Part shown: one piece after another, positions 20,864 to 29,544 of the stretch
Numbering within the stretch: the first letter of the stretch is position 1
How the letters are laid out: each line of letters starts with the position of its first letter
From: CAYYTU01 sp964474655
GTDB taxonomy: Bacteria > Chloroflexota > Anaerolineae > B4-G1
DNA: 64,000 nt
Direction: 5' to 3'
Assembly: GCA_964474655.1 (NCBI GenBank)
Contig: CAYYTU010000010.1
Span: forward strand, 6,633-70,632
Program-made: the position numbers and the translations under genes
Notes under the pieces: model-generated
The model's input: the letters and a program-made list of their open reading frames with translations, nothing else
What the model was told of the DNA's origin: nothing
Database searches by the model: none

Positions 20864-21883
20864 ATGCCCAACCAACCTGATGCCTCGCCCGCTGCTGGTC
20901 ATTTGGATGCAAGCTCCTTCTGGCTCGACCGGCCGGTCTTCGTCACCGGCTGCACCGGCTTCCTGGGCTCCTGGCTGACCATCGCCCTGGTCGAGGCCGG
21001 CGCCGACGTGGTCGGCCTGGTGCGCGATGAGGTCCCCTTTTCTCAGCTCCGCCGCTCGGGGTACCAGGACCGCATCGCCATCGTGCGCGGCGACGTCACC
21101 GACTACGAGCTGATCGAGCGGGCGCTCAACGAATACGAGATCGACACCGTCTTCCATCTGGCGGCCCAGACGATCGTCACCATCGCCAATCGGGCGCCGC
21201 TCTCCACCTTCGAGACGAACATCAAGGGCACCTGGACGGTGCTGGAGGCGGCCCGGCGCACGGCGACCATTCAGCGGATCGCCATCGCCTCGTCCGACAA
21301 GGCCTACGGCGCCCACGAGACGCTGCCCTACACCGAGGACGCAGCCCTGCTGGGCTGCTATCCCTACGACACCTCGAAGGCCTGCGCCGACATCATCGGG
21401 CGCACCTACGCCACCACCTACGGCCTGCCGGTCGCCGTCACGCGCTGCGCCAACCTCTACGGCGGCGGCGATCTCAACTGGAGCCGCCTGATTCCGGGCA
21501 CGATCCGCAGCGTGATCCGCGGCGAGCGCCCGATCATCCGCTCCGACGGCACCTTCTTACGCGATTACCTCTACGTACAGGACGCCGTCAGCGCCTACCT
21601 GACGCTGGCGCAGCAGATGGACTCCCCGGACGTCCAGGGGGAGGCTTTCAACTTCGGGATGGACGCGCCGCAATCCGTGATGAAGGTCGTCCAGACCATC
21701 ATCGAGGTCTCCCACGACCCGACGCTGGAGCCGGTCGTGCTGGACGAAGCGCCGAACGAAATCGAGGCGCAATACTTGGATAGCCAAAAGGCCAAACACA
21801 CGCTAGACTGGAAGCCTCGCTACTCGCTGGAGGAAGGCCTACGCGAGACAACGGCCTGGTACCGTGAGTTCCTCAGGCAGTAA
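20864..21883 (+). CDS. rfbG: CDP-glucose 4,6-dehydratase
   Basis: 339 residues. Short-chain dehydrogenase family; NAD-binding VFVTGCTGFLGSWL, and YxxxK catalytic pair in YPYDTSKACAD. The segment YGGGDLNWSRLIPGTIRSVI with RGERPIIRSDGTFLRDY is diagnostic for CDP-glucose dehydratases, which form CDP-4-keto-6-deoxyglucose. Seven bases after rfbF; same operon. Confidence 0.92.
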   Translation: MPNQPDASPAAGHLDASSFWLDRPVFVTGCTGFLGSWLTIALVEAGADVVGLVRDEVPFSQLRRSGYQDRIAIVRGDVTDYELIERALNEYEIDTVFHLAAQTIVTIANRAPLSTFETNIKGTWTVLEAARRTATIQRIAIASSDKAYGAHETLPYTEDAALLGCYPYDTSKACADIIGRTYATTYGLPVAVTRCANLYGGGDLNWSRLIPGTIRSVIRGERPIIRSDGTFLRDYLYVQDAVSAYLTLAQQMDSPDVQGEAFNFGMDAPQSVMKVVQTIIEVSHDPTLEPVVLDEAPNEIEAQYLDSQKAKHTLDWKPRYSLEEGLRETTAWYREFLRQ

Positions 21884-21886
21884 GCA

Positions 21887-22813
21887 ATGGACTGGAGCAA
21901 GAAACGAGTGCTCGTCACCGGGGCCACCGGGTTCATCGGGCACCATCTGGTGGCGCGGCTGGCGGCGCTCGGCGCCACGATTTACGCCGGGACCTCGCCT
22001 TCGAGCCCGGCCCCCGCGTCCTCTTCGCCCTCCTCCCTCCGCTACCTGGCCTTCGACCTGCGCGAGCCGGAGGCGGTGCGCGCCGCGGTGGCCGAGGCCG
22101 CGCCCGACGTCGCGTTCCATCTGGCCGCCGTCGGCGTCACCAACCCGGACGCGACGCCGGCCGCGGCGCTGGCGGTGAACGCCGGCGGGACCATCCACCT
22201 GCTGGAGGCGCTGAAGGACCGCGCCAGCAATATCAAGCGGGTGGTGCTGACCGGCACCTGTCACGAGTACGGGGCCCGCGAAGCGATGGAGGGGCTAGAT
22301 CCGTTCAACGCCTACGCCGCCTCCAAGGTGGCCGCCTGGGCCTTCGGGCGCATGTACTGGCGAGCCCACGGCCTGCCGACCGTCACCGTACGGCCCTTCC
22401 AGGTCTACGGGCCGGGCCAGCCAGAGGCGACGCTGATTCCAGCCGCCATCGACGCGGCGCTCTCGGGCGTGAACTTCACGATGACGCCCGGCGAGCAGGC
22501 CCGCGATTTTATTTACGTGGCGGACGTCATCCAGGGCATGCTGGCGGCGGCAACAGCGCCGGACATCGCAGGCCAGAGCCTGGATCTGGGCACCGGCACC
22601 GCCCGCCCGATCCGAGCGGTCGTCGAACGCATCTGGCAGCTGACCGACGCCTCAGGCCGCATCCAGGCCGGCGCCCGGCCCTACCGCCCTGGCGTGGTGA
22701 TGCACCTGGCCGCCGATGCCGAACGCACGGCCCGCCTGACGAACTGGCGAGCCCAAACCACGCTGGAAGAAGGATTACGCACCACCATACGCCATCTGGC
22801 ATCCGAGATTTGA
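21887..22813 (+). CDS. NAD(P)-dependent sugar epimerase/reductase (SDR)
   Basis: 308 residues, extended SDR. VLVTGATGFIGHHLVARLAA forms the dinucleotide-binding fold; the active-site Tyr/Lys are in NAYAASKVAAWAFG, with TGTCHEYG as the probable Ser/Thr strand. By position between rfbG and rfbH it probably performs the final 4-keto reduction, as paratose/abequose synthase does (RfbS/RfbJ type), or a C-2/C-4 epimerisation. Which dideoxyhexose is made cannot be decided from sequence alone. Start ATG 21887, three bases after the rfbG stop. Confidence 0.85.
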   Translation: MDWSKKRVLVTGATGFIGHHLVARLAALGATIYAGTSPSSPAPASSSPSSLRYLAFDLREPEAVRAAVAEAAPDVAFHLAAVGVTNPDATPAAALAVNAGGTIHLLEALKDRASNIKRVVLTGTCHEYGAREAMEGLDPFNAYAASKVAAWAFGRMYWRAHGLPTVTVRPFQVYGPGQPEATLIPAAIDAALSGVNFTMTPGEQARDFIYVADVIQGMLAAATAPDIAGQSLDLGTGTARPIRAVVERIWQLTDASGRIQAGARPYRPGVVMHLAADAERTARLTNWRAQTTLEEGLRTTIRHLASEI

Positions 22814-22817
22814 AACG

Positions 22818-24152
22818 ATGACATCAGAAACCGAAAGTAGCCAAGCCTTACGCCAACAGATCGCCGATCTGGTCGCCGAGTATTACCGCCAGGCCCACGC
22901 CGAACGCGCGTTCGTGCCAGGCGAGACGCGCGTCCACTACGCCGGCCGGGTCTACGACGAGGAGGAGCTCCAGGCCGCGACCGAGGCGGTGCTCGATTTC
23001 TGGCTCACCGCCGGGCCGCGCACCGAGGCGTTCGAGGAGGCGCTGGCCGACTTCCTCGGCTTGCGTCACGGGCTGGTGACCAACTCCGGCTCCTCGGCCA
23101 ACCTGCTCGCCGTCGCCACGCTGCGCTCGCACCGGTTGGAGCGCCCGCTGGAACCCGGCGACGAGATGATCACGCCGGCGATGGGGTTCTCCACCACCGT
23201 GGCGCCCATCGTGCAGAACCAGCTGGTGCCCGTCTTCGTCGATTGCGAGCTAGGGACCTACAACCTGGACCCGACGCAGCTGGAGGCGGCGCTATCGGAC
23301 CGCACCCGCGCGATCTTCTTTGCGCACACGCTGGGCAACCCGGTCGAGATGGAACCGGTGATGGCCTTCGCCCGCGAGCACGACCTCTACGTGATTGAGG
23401 ACACGTGCGACGCCCTGGGCAGCACGTACGACGGTCGGATGGTCGGCACCTTCGGCGATCTGGGGACGATCAGCTTCTACCCCGCGCACCACATCACCAC
23501 CGGCGAGGGCGGGGCCGTGGTCACTGACAGCGGGCGGATGGCCCGCATCGCCACCAGCCTGCGCGACTGGGGCCGCGATTGCCGCTGCACCCACGACAGC
23601 CCCCCGGAGGGCGAATGCGGACAGCGGTTCGAGTGGGAGATCCCGGGACTCGACGAGCCCTACGACCACCGCTACCTCTTCGTCGAGATCGGCTACAACC
23701 TGAAGATGACGGACGTCCAGGCCGCCATCGGCCTATCGCAGATCAAGAAGCTGCCGGACTTCATCGCCGCCCGCAAGCGGAACTTCAAGCGGCTGTACGA
23801 AGGGCTGAAACCCCACAAGGACTTCTTCTACCTGCCGGCCTGGAGCGAGCGGGCCGATCCCGCCTGGTTCGCCTTCCCCATCACCATCCGGGACGACGCG
23901 CCTTTTGGCCGCCGGGAGCTGCTCGAATTCCTGGAGGAGCGTAACATCGAGACGCGCCTGATGTTCGCCGGCAACATCACCCAACACCCAGGTTATCGGA
24001 ACATCGCGTACCGCAGCGTGGGCGCCTTGCCAAACTCTGATACCGTGATGCGCTCATCATTCTTCATCGGCGTCTACCCAGGCCTGGACGACGCGCAGCT
24101 GGCCTACGTGCTCGAAGCGTTCGCCGACTTCTTCCGCTCGCTAGCTCGCTGA
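22818..24152 (+). CDS. rfbH: CDP-4-keto-6-deoxyglucose 3-dehydrase (E1)
   Basis: 444 residues, DegT/DnrJ/EryC1 family. Removes the C-3 hydroxyl of CDP-4-keto-6-deoxyglucose using PMP and a [2Fe-2S] cluster. The usual PLP lysine is replaced by His224 in ISFYPAHHITTGEGG, the hallmark of E1. The cluster ligands are Cys197 (EDTCDALG), then exactly 57 residues to Cys255, Cys257 and Cys267 (DCRCTHDSPPEGEC). The known E1 spacing is C-X57-C-X1-C-X7-C; here the last gap is X9. The reductase E3 normally needed to supply electrons is not in this window. Starts four bases after the SDR gene. Confidence 0.94.
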   Translation: MTSETESSQALRQQIADLVAEYYRQAHAERAFVPGETRVHYAGRVYDEEELQAATEAVLDFWLTAGPRTEAFEEALADFLGLRHGLVTNSGSSANLLAVATLRSHRLERPLEPGDEMITPAMGFSTTVAPIVQNQLVPVFVDCELGTYNLDPTQLEAALSDRTRAIFFAHTLGNPVEMEPVMAFAREHDLYVIEDTCDALGSTYDGRMVGTFGDLGTISFYPAHHITTGEGGAVVTDSGRMARIATSLRDWGRDCRCTHDSPPEGECGQRFEWEIPGLDEPYDHRYLFVEIGYNLKMTDVQAAIGLSQIKKLPDFIAARKRNFKRLYEGLKPHKDFFYLPAWSERADPAWFAFPITIRDDAPFGRRELLEFLEERNIETRLMFAGNITQHPGYRNIAYRSVGALPNSDTVMRSSFFIGVYPGLDDAQLAYVLEAFADFFRSLAR

Positions 24153-24172
24153 CTCGCTGACTCGCTCATTCG
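24143..24172. repeat. Short tandem repeat at the rfbH end
   Basis: Repeats of CTCGCTGA / CTCGCT (CTAGCTCGCTGACTCGCTGA then CTCGCTCATTCGCT) span the rfbH stop codon and the 22 bp gap before the GT2 start. Confidence 0.55.
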
Positions 24173-24174
24173 CT

Positions 24175-24897
24175 ATGAAACTATCGGTCATCATCTGCGT
24201 CTACAACGAACGCGAGACGATCCTGACCGTGCTGGATCGCGTCCAGGCCGCGGAGCTGGGGCCCGACTGGGAGCGGGAGATCATCATCGTGGATAACTGC
24301 TCCACCGACGGTACCCGGGAACTGCTGCAGGATCTGGAGCTGCCCAACGGCAAGGTGATCTTCCACCCGCGCAATCTGGGGAAAGGCAGCTCGGTGCGCA
24401 CGGCCATCAAACACTGCACCGGCGACTACGCCATCATCCAGGATGCCGATCTGGAGTACGACCCGGCCGAGTACCACCGCTTCCTGGAGCGGATCACCAA
24501 CGAGCATCCCGCCGCCATCTACGGCTCTCGCACGTTGGGCGGACAGGCCGTCTACGAGTACGCGGCGAACTACCTGGGCGTGCGGTTCCTGACCTGGCTG
24601 ACCAACACGCTCTACGGGGCCTCCTTGACAGACGTAGCGACCGGGTCTAAGATGATACGGGTCGATGTCTTGAAGTCGCTCAATTTGACGGGCACGGGGT
24701 TCGACCTCGATTTCGAGCTGACGGACAAGATCCTGCGGGCCGGGCACGAGATCGTAGAAGTTCCCGTCACCTACCGGCCACGCACAGTCGCCGAGGGGAA
24801 GAAGATCCGCGCCTGGGACGGGCTCTGGGCGCTGAAGGTGATCATCCGCGATCGGTTCTTGCCGATGGGTCGCATTGTACGGAGGAGAGACGTATGA
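24175..24897 (+). CDS. Family 2 glycosyltransferase (DPM1/ArnC-like)
   Basis: 240 residues, GT-A fold without membrane segments. LSVIICVYNERETILTVLDR, IIIVDNCSTDGTRELL, AIIQDADLEYDP (DxD metal site), YGSRTLGG and a C-terminal VPVTYRPRTVAEGKKI are typical of polyprenyl-phosphate sugar transferases. Likely transfers a sugar made by the operon, or a hexose, to polyprenyl phosphate. Its stop overlaps the ATG of the kinase gene (ATGA). Confidence 0.85.
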   Translation: MKLSVIICVYNERETILTVLDRVQAAELGPDWEREIIIVDNCSTDGTRELLQDLELPNGKVIFHPRNLGKGSSVRTAIKHCTGDYAIIQDADLEYDPAEYHRFLERITNEHPAAIYGSRTLGGQAVYEYAANYLGVRFLTWLTNTLYGASLTDVATGSKMIRVDVLKSLNLTGTGFDLDFELTDKILRAGHEIVEVPVTYRPRTVAEGKKIRAWDGLWALKVIIRDRFLPMGRIVRRRDV

Positions 24898-25862
24898 ATA
24901 TCGTCGTGACCGGCTCGATCTCTTACGACTATCTGATGCGTTTCCCGGGCCGCTTCGCCGAGCACATCATACCGGAGCAGCTCCACCGCCTATCCGTCAG
25001 CTTCCTGGTGGACGATATGCGTCGCCAGCACGGCGGATGCGCGGCCAACATCGCCTACAACCTGGCACTGCTGGGCGAGCGCCCGCGGCTGATGGGCACT
25101 GTAGGGCAGGACTTCGGCGAATACCGCCAGTGGCTCGAACAGCACGGCGTGGATACCAGCCTCGTGCGCCAGGAATCGGATCTATTCACAGCCTCGTTCT
25201 TCGTCAGCACCGATCAAGATGGCAACCAGATCGCCAGCTTCTACACCGGCGCGATGGCCCGCGCCCGCGAACTTTCACTCCACGAGATGGAATACGACCA
25301 GATCGACCTGGTGATCATCTCGCCCAACGATCCCCAGGCGATGGTCAAGTACGCCGAGGAATGTCAGGCGCTGGGCATCCCCTACCTCTACGATCCCAGC
25401 CAGCAGATCGTGCGGCTTTCCGGCGTGGAGCTGGAAAAAGGGCTGGAAGGGAGCGCCATCCTGGTGGTCAACGAGTACGAGTTCGAGATGCTGCAGGAGA
25501 AGACAGGCCTCACGGCAAAAGAGCTCCAGACAACGCCCAGCCGCGCTTGCGTCGTCACCCACGGCGTCGCCGGCTCCCGCATCTGGACCAAGCAGGGTAT
25601 CCACGATATTCCGCCGGTCACCCCACGAGAGACCGATGACCCGACCGGCGTCGGCGACGCTTTCCGAGCCGGTCTGGTCAAGGGCCTGGCCCTAGAGCTG
25701 CCCTGGCCCCTGGCCGGGCGGGTCGGCAGCCTGGCCGCGACCTACACGCTGGAGCAGCCCGGCCCGCAGAGCCACGACTACGCCCCGGACGCTTTCATCG
25801 CCCGCTTCCGCCGACACTTTGAGGACGGCGGTCACCTCGATTCCCTGCTCCGCGACGGATAG
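24894..25862 (+). CDS. PfkB-family carbohydrate/nucleoside kinase
   Basis: 322 residues. Ribokinase fold: GGCAANIAYNLALLG (residues 47-61), and the C-terminal catalytic motif DDPTGVGDAFRAG with base Asp255. The opening ITVVTGSIS-like strand (MNIVVTGSISYDYLMRFPG) and HGGCAANIAY resemble adenosine kinase-like members such as those in other thermophiles. Substrate is not fixed by sequence. With mtnA at the operon head, an adenosine or methylthio-nucleoside substrate would tie into S-adenosylmethionine recycling; this is inference. Confidence 0.85.
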   Translation: MNIVVTGSISYDYLMRFPGRFAEHIIPEQLHRLSVSFLVDDMRRQHGGCAANIAYNLALLGERPRLMGTVGQDFGEYRQWLEQHGVDTSLVRQESDLFTASFFVSTDQDGNQIASFYTGAMARARELSLHEMEYDQIDLVIISPNDPQAMVKYAEECQALGIPYLYDPSQQIVRLSGVELEKGLEGSAILVVNEYEFEMLQEKTGLTAKELQTTPSRACVVTHGVAGSRIWTKQGIHDIPPVTPRETDDPTGVGDAFRAGLVKGLALELPWPLAGRVGSLAATYTLEQPGPQSHDYAPDAFIARFRRHFEDGGHLDSLLRDG

Positions 25863-25930
25863 CAAGTCCAACAACCCCAAGCGGCATAGAAACCGGCCCC
25901 GCTTTCGCGGCTATACAGTCGACGTATCAG

Positions 25931-26088
25931 TTTAGTCTCGTGAGCAAACTGCTCTCAGCCCTCGTCCCGAAGGCGGCCCAGGTGAGAAAATATCATCGTG
26001 GAAACAATTTTCTGCCCCAAGGCACCCCCGAGACGGTGGCTTGGAGCTCTTGCTCAAAAGACTGAAAGGTTACCAGTCAACTTTCCAC
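25931..26088 (+). ncRNA. Candidate structured RNA (family unknown; 6S-like length)
   Basis: Long-range pairing in the gap after the kinase gene: TTTAGTCT (25931-25938) with AGACTGAA (26059-26066), GAGCAA (25942-25947) with TTGCTC (26050-26055), AGCC (25957-25960) with GGCT (26038-26041), CTCG (25961-25964) with CGAG (26029-26032), and an apical AGAAAAT (25985-25991) with ATTTTCT (26007-26013). A second small hairpin GAAAGGTT/AACTTTC follows. The lpdA promoter lies downstream at 26140, so this is not part of the lpdA leader. A short rod with internal loops is like 6S RNA, but no family signature was confirmed. Strand is assigned from context only. Confidence 0.45.
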
Positions 26089-26139
26089 GCCAGGGAGGTC
26101 GTCTAATGTCCCGCTACGACCGCTTACCTGCACGGGGGG

Positions 26140-26168
26140 TTGAATTTATTCCAATAACAGGCTAAAAT
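26140..26168 (+). promoter_or_regulatory. Promoter of the lpdA-PHP-lipA operon
   Basis: -35 TTGAAT (26140-26145), 17 bp spacer, -10 TAAAAT (26163-26168); leader of about 100 nt to ATG 26277. Confidence 0.55.
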
Positions 26169-26276
26169 ACGTTAGCTTTATGAACGATCGCGACGCGCCT
26201 GGCACAATGTGCTGCAGCTCTTCGTCAGGCGCATCGCGCTTTGCTGTTGAGTATTGAACCGTAAAGGAGCTAACCA

Positions 26277-27683
26277 ATGACCGAAGAAACTACCTCATAC
26301 GACGTGACCGTCATCGGCGCCGGCCCCGGCGGCTACGTGGCCGCCATCCGGGCCGCTCAACTGGGCTTCCAGGTCGCCGTGGTGGAGAAAGAACACCTGG
26401 GCGGCGTCTGCATCAACTGGGGCTGCATCCCCACCAAAGCGCTGCTGCGCAACGCGGAAGTGATCGCGCTGCTGGACGAGGGGCGCGAGTTCGGCTTCTC
26501 CGTGGAGAACGTGAAGGTCGACTTCGGAGCGGCGGTCAAGCGCAGCCGCAAGGTCGTCAAGCGGCTGTCGAAGGGCATTGAGCTGCTGATGCGCCGCAAC
26601 AACATCGACGTGATCGACGGGCGTGGGAAGCTGCTCGCCCCGGACACCGTCGAGGTGACACTGGACGGCGGCGACACCCAGACGCTAACCACCGACCACG
26701 TGATCATCGCCACCGGCGCTCAGGCCCGCACCATCCCGGGCATCACGCCCGACGGCGAACGCGTGATGACCTATCGCCAGGCCATCGTGCTGGATGAGAT
26801 GCCAGAATCGGTGGTCGTGGTCGGGGCCGGGCCGATCGGGATGGAGTTCGCGCACGTCTGGAGCACCTACGGCGCCGACGTCACCGTGGTCGAGATGCTG
26901 CCGAACGTCCTGCCGCTGGAGGACGAGGAAGTCAGCCAGCGCGTGGCGGTCAACTTCAAGCGCCGTAAGGTCAACCTGTTGACGTCAACCCGGGTTCAGG
27001 CGATTGACACCACCGCCGATGGCGTGCAAGTCACCGTGGCGGACGAGGACCGCGAAGAAGAGATACTGGAGGCCGAGCGGGCCCTGATCGCCATCGGCGT
27101 CCAGCCCAATAGCGAGAACCTGGGGCTGGAGGAGATCGGCGTGGAGACGGAGCGCGGCAACGTGGTCGTCGACAAGATGATGCGCACCACCGTCGACGGC
27201 GTCTACGCCATCGGCGACGTGACCGGGAAGATGGCGCTAGCGCACGTGGCGTCGGCCCAGGGCATCATCGCCGCGGAGGCCATCGCCGACGAGGACCCTC
27301 AGCCGCTGGACTACGACGCCATCCCCCGCTGCACCTACTGCCATCCGCAGGTGGCCAGCTTCGGCCTCACCGAGGAACAGGCCGTCGAACAGGGATATGA
27401 GGTAGCGGCCGGCAAGTTCCCCTTCCGGCCCAACGGCAAGGCGCTGGCGCTGGGCGAGCGCGAGGGTTTCGCCAAGATCGTGGGCGACGCGGAGACGGAG
27501 CAGATCCTGGGCGCGCATCTGGTCGGCCCAGAGGTGACGGAGCTGTTGCCCGAGCTGGTGCTGGCCCGCACCTGGGACCTGACGCCGGAGGAGATCGCCC
27601 GCACCGTGCACGCTCACCCCACCCTGAGCGAGGTGCTGATGGAGGCCGCGCACGGCGTCTTTGGAAAGGCGATTCATATTTGA
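26277..27683 (+). CDS. lpdA: Dihydrolipoyl dehydrogenase
   Basis: 468 residues. FAD flavoprotein that reoxidises dihydrolipoamide in 2-oxoacid dehydrogenase or glycine cleavage complexes. FAD site VTVIGAGPGGYVAAIRAAQL; redox pair Cys45/Cys50 in GGVCINWGCIPTKALL; NAD site VVVVGAGPIGMEFAHVW; FAD Asp in GVYAIGDVTGKMALAHVA; C-terminal His447/Glu452 in VHAHPTLSEVLMEAAHG. Ribosome-binding site AAAGGAGC before ATG 26277. Clustered with lipA, consistent with a lipoate-dependent system. Confidence 0.95.
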   Translation: MTEETTSYDVTVIGAGPGGYVAAIRAAQLGFQVAVVEKEHLGGVCINWGCIPTKALLRNAEVIALLDEGREFGFSVENVKVDFGAAVKRSRKVVKRLSKGIELLMRRNNIDVIDGRGKLLAPDTVEVTLDGGDTQTLTTDHVIIATGAQARTIPGITPDGERVMTYRQAIVLDEMPESVVVVGAGPIGMEFAHVWSTYGADVTVVEMLPNVLPLEDEEVSQRVAVNFKRRKVNLLTSTRVQAIDTTADGVQVTVADEDREEEILEAERALIAIGVQPNSENLGLEEIGVETERGNVVVDKMMRTTVDGVYAIGDVTGKMALAHVASAQGIIAAEAIADEDPQPLDYDAIPRCTYCHPQVASFGLTEEQAVEQGYEVAAGKFPFRPNGKALALGEREGFAKIVGDAETEQILGAHLVGPEVTELLPELVLARTWDLTPEEIARTVHAHPTLSEVLMEAAHGVFGKAIHI

Positions 27684-28480
27684 TGGTGCCGGGAGACTAC
27701 CACGTTCACACCAGCTTCTCCTGCGACAGCGAGGGGGCGATGGGCGCAGCCTGCGAGGCGGCCATCGCCCGCGGCTTACAGGAGATCGCCTTCACCGACC
27801 ATCTCGATTTCGCTCCCAATGAATCGCGAGGCTACTTTCGACGCGAGGCCTACCTGGACTCCATCGTGCGCTGCCGCGAGCACTACGGCGATCGCCTGAC
27901 GATCCGGGCCGGCGTGGAGGTCGGCGAGCCGCATCTCTTCGCCAAGGAAGCAGCCGCGATGATCGACAAGGCGCCATTCGACATTGTAATCGGATCGGCC
28001 CATTACGGCGATGGGATGGAAGCGGCGTGGAAACCGACCTACTTCGAGCAACCGCTGCACGAGGCCTACGAGGCCTACTTCCGGCAGGTGGTGGCCCTGG
28101 CCGCCGAGGGCGCCTTCGACGTGCTGGGCCACATCGACCTGGTCAAGCGCGACGCGCGAAAGTTCGACAAGCCCTACGACGGGCCGGGGCCGTATGCGGA
28201 TATGATCCGCGCCGCGCTGCGCTCGCTGGTCGAACGGGGCAAAGGGCTGGAGCTCAACACCTCACCGCTGCGCCGCGGGCAGCCGGCCCCGTGCCCCTCA
28301 ATGGAGATTCTACGCTGGTACCGCGAGCTGGGCGGCGAGATTCTCACCATCGGTTCCGACGCACACACCACGGACGCCGTGGGCGCCGACTTCGACGTGG
28401 CGCTGGAAATGGCAAGAGCCGCCGGGTTCGACCGCCTGGCGTCCTTTGAGAACAGACGTCTAGATTGGATAAGGATTTGA
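27683..28480 (+). CDS. PHP-family phosphatase (histidinol-phosphatase-like)
   Basis: 265 residues. Metal-binding PHP motifs are all present: DYHVHTSFSCDSEG (motif I), FTDHLDF (II), GVEVGEPH with GSAHYG (III), and GSDAHTTDAVG (IV), with GHIDLVKR between. Length and motifs match HisJ/HisK-type histidinol-phosphatases, but placement between lpdA and lipA leaves the natural substrate open. Start ATG 27683 overlaps the lpdA stop by one base. Confidence 0.85.
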   Translation: MVPGDYHVHTSFSCDSEGAMGAACEAAIARGLQEIAFTDHLDFAPNESRGYFRREAYLDSIVRCREHYGDRLTIRAGVEVGEPHLFAKEAAAMIDKAPFDIVIGSAHYGDGMEAAWKPTYFEQPLHEAYEAYFRQVVALAAEGAFDVLGHIDLVKRDARKFDKPYDGPGPYADMIRAALRSLVERGKGLELNTSPLRRGQPAPCPSMEILRWYRELGGEILTIGSDAHTTDAVGADFDVALEMARAAGFDRLASFENRRLDWIRI

Positions 28481-28482
28481 CA

Positions 28483-29391
28483 ATGAGCAATAAGCAGCAG
28501 GTAAAAGAAGTGAAGAGTAACCGGCCCCGGCGACGTCCGCCCTGGATTCGGGTGCGAGCGCCGGAGAGCGAATCGTACCACTGGCTCAAGCGCCTGATGC
28601 GCTCCAAGACCCTGCACACGGTCTGCGAGGAGGCCCACTGCCCGAACATCGGCGAGTGCTGGGGCCACCGCACGGCCACGTTCCTGGTGCTGGGCGATAC
28701 TTGTACCCGCAACTGCCACTTCTGCGACGTCAAGACCGGCAAGCCCGGCCCGTTGGACCCCGACGAGCCGGAGCACGTGGCCCAGGCCGTGCAGGCGATG
28801 GACCTCAAGCACGCCGTCATCACGTCCGTCGACCGCGATGACTTACCGGACGGCGGGGCTTCCGTCTTCGCCGCCATCATCCGCCGCATACGCGAGCTCC
28901 AGCCGGGATGCACGGTGGAGGTGCTGATCCCGGACTTCCGCGGCGAGGTCGAGCCGCTGAAGACGGTGATGGACGCCCGCCCGGAGATCCTCAATCATAA
29001 CGTGGAAACAGCACCACGCCTCTTCAAAACCATCCAGCCTCAGTGCCGCTACGATTGGTCGCTGGACGTGCTGCGAAACGCCAAGCAGATCTGGCCTGAG
29101 GCGGTCACCAAGAGCGGCATAATGGTCGGCCTGGGCGAGACGGTCGACGAGGTGCTGGAGGTGATGCGCGACCTGCGCGAGGTAGACGTGGACATCCTCA
29201 CCGTGGGGCAGTATTTGCAGCCCTCGCGGGAGCACGCGCCCATTGAGCGCTACTATGAACCCGAGGAGTTCGAGATGTTCGAGGAGCGCGGCTATGAGAT
29301 GGGCTTCCGCTGGGTGGAAAGCGCGCCTTTGGTGCGGAGCTCCTACAACGCCGAGGCCCAGGCACGCGAATTGTGGCAGGACAAGGAATGA
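28483..29391 (+). CDS. lipA: Lipoyl synthase
   Basis: 302 residues. Radical SAM enzyme that inserts two sulfurs into protein-bound octanoate. It has the two LipA iron-sulfur motifs: auxiliary cluster CEEAHCPNIGEC and radical SAM CTRNCHFC. Further family features are HAVITSVDRDDLPDGG, IMVGLGETVDEV, LTVGQYLQPS and the terminal VRSSYNA serine loop. Start ATG 28483 with AAGGA upstream. Follows the PHP gene by two bases. Confidence 0.96.
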   Translation: MSNKQQVKEVKSNRPRRRPPWIRVRAPESESYHWLKRLMRSKTLHTVCEEAHCPNIGECWGHRTATFLVLGDTCTRNCHFCDVKTGKPGPLDPDEPEHVAQAVQAMDLKHAVITSVDRDDLPDGGASVFAAIIRRIRELQPGCTVEVLIPDFRGEVEPLKTVMDARPEILNHNVETAPRLFKTIQPQCRYDWSLDVLRNAKQIWPEAVTKSGIMVGLGETVDEVLEVMRDLREVDVDILTVGQYLQPSREHAPIERYYEPEEFEMFEERGYEMGFRWVESAPLVRSSYNAEAQARELWQDKE

Positions 29392-29544
29392 AGGCACTTT
29401 GGGATTTGGCGTGATTGATAGCTTGAGATTGCTCAACGGGGGCGGCCCCCTCGCGCCTGGCCCAGCTATGGAGTGCGGGGTACAAACCCGTTCCGAGCAC
29501 CACGCAAAGCCCCAGAGAACTGGAATGATAAAACGGGAGATAGA

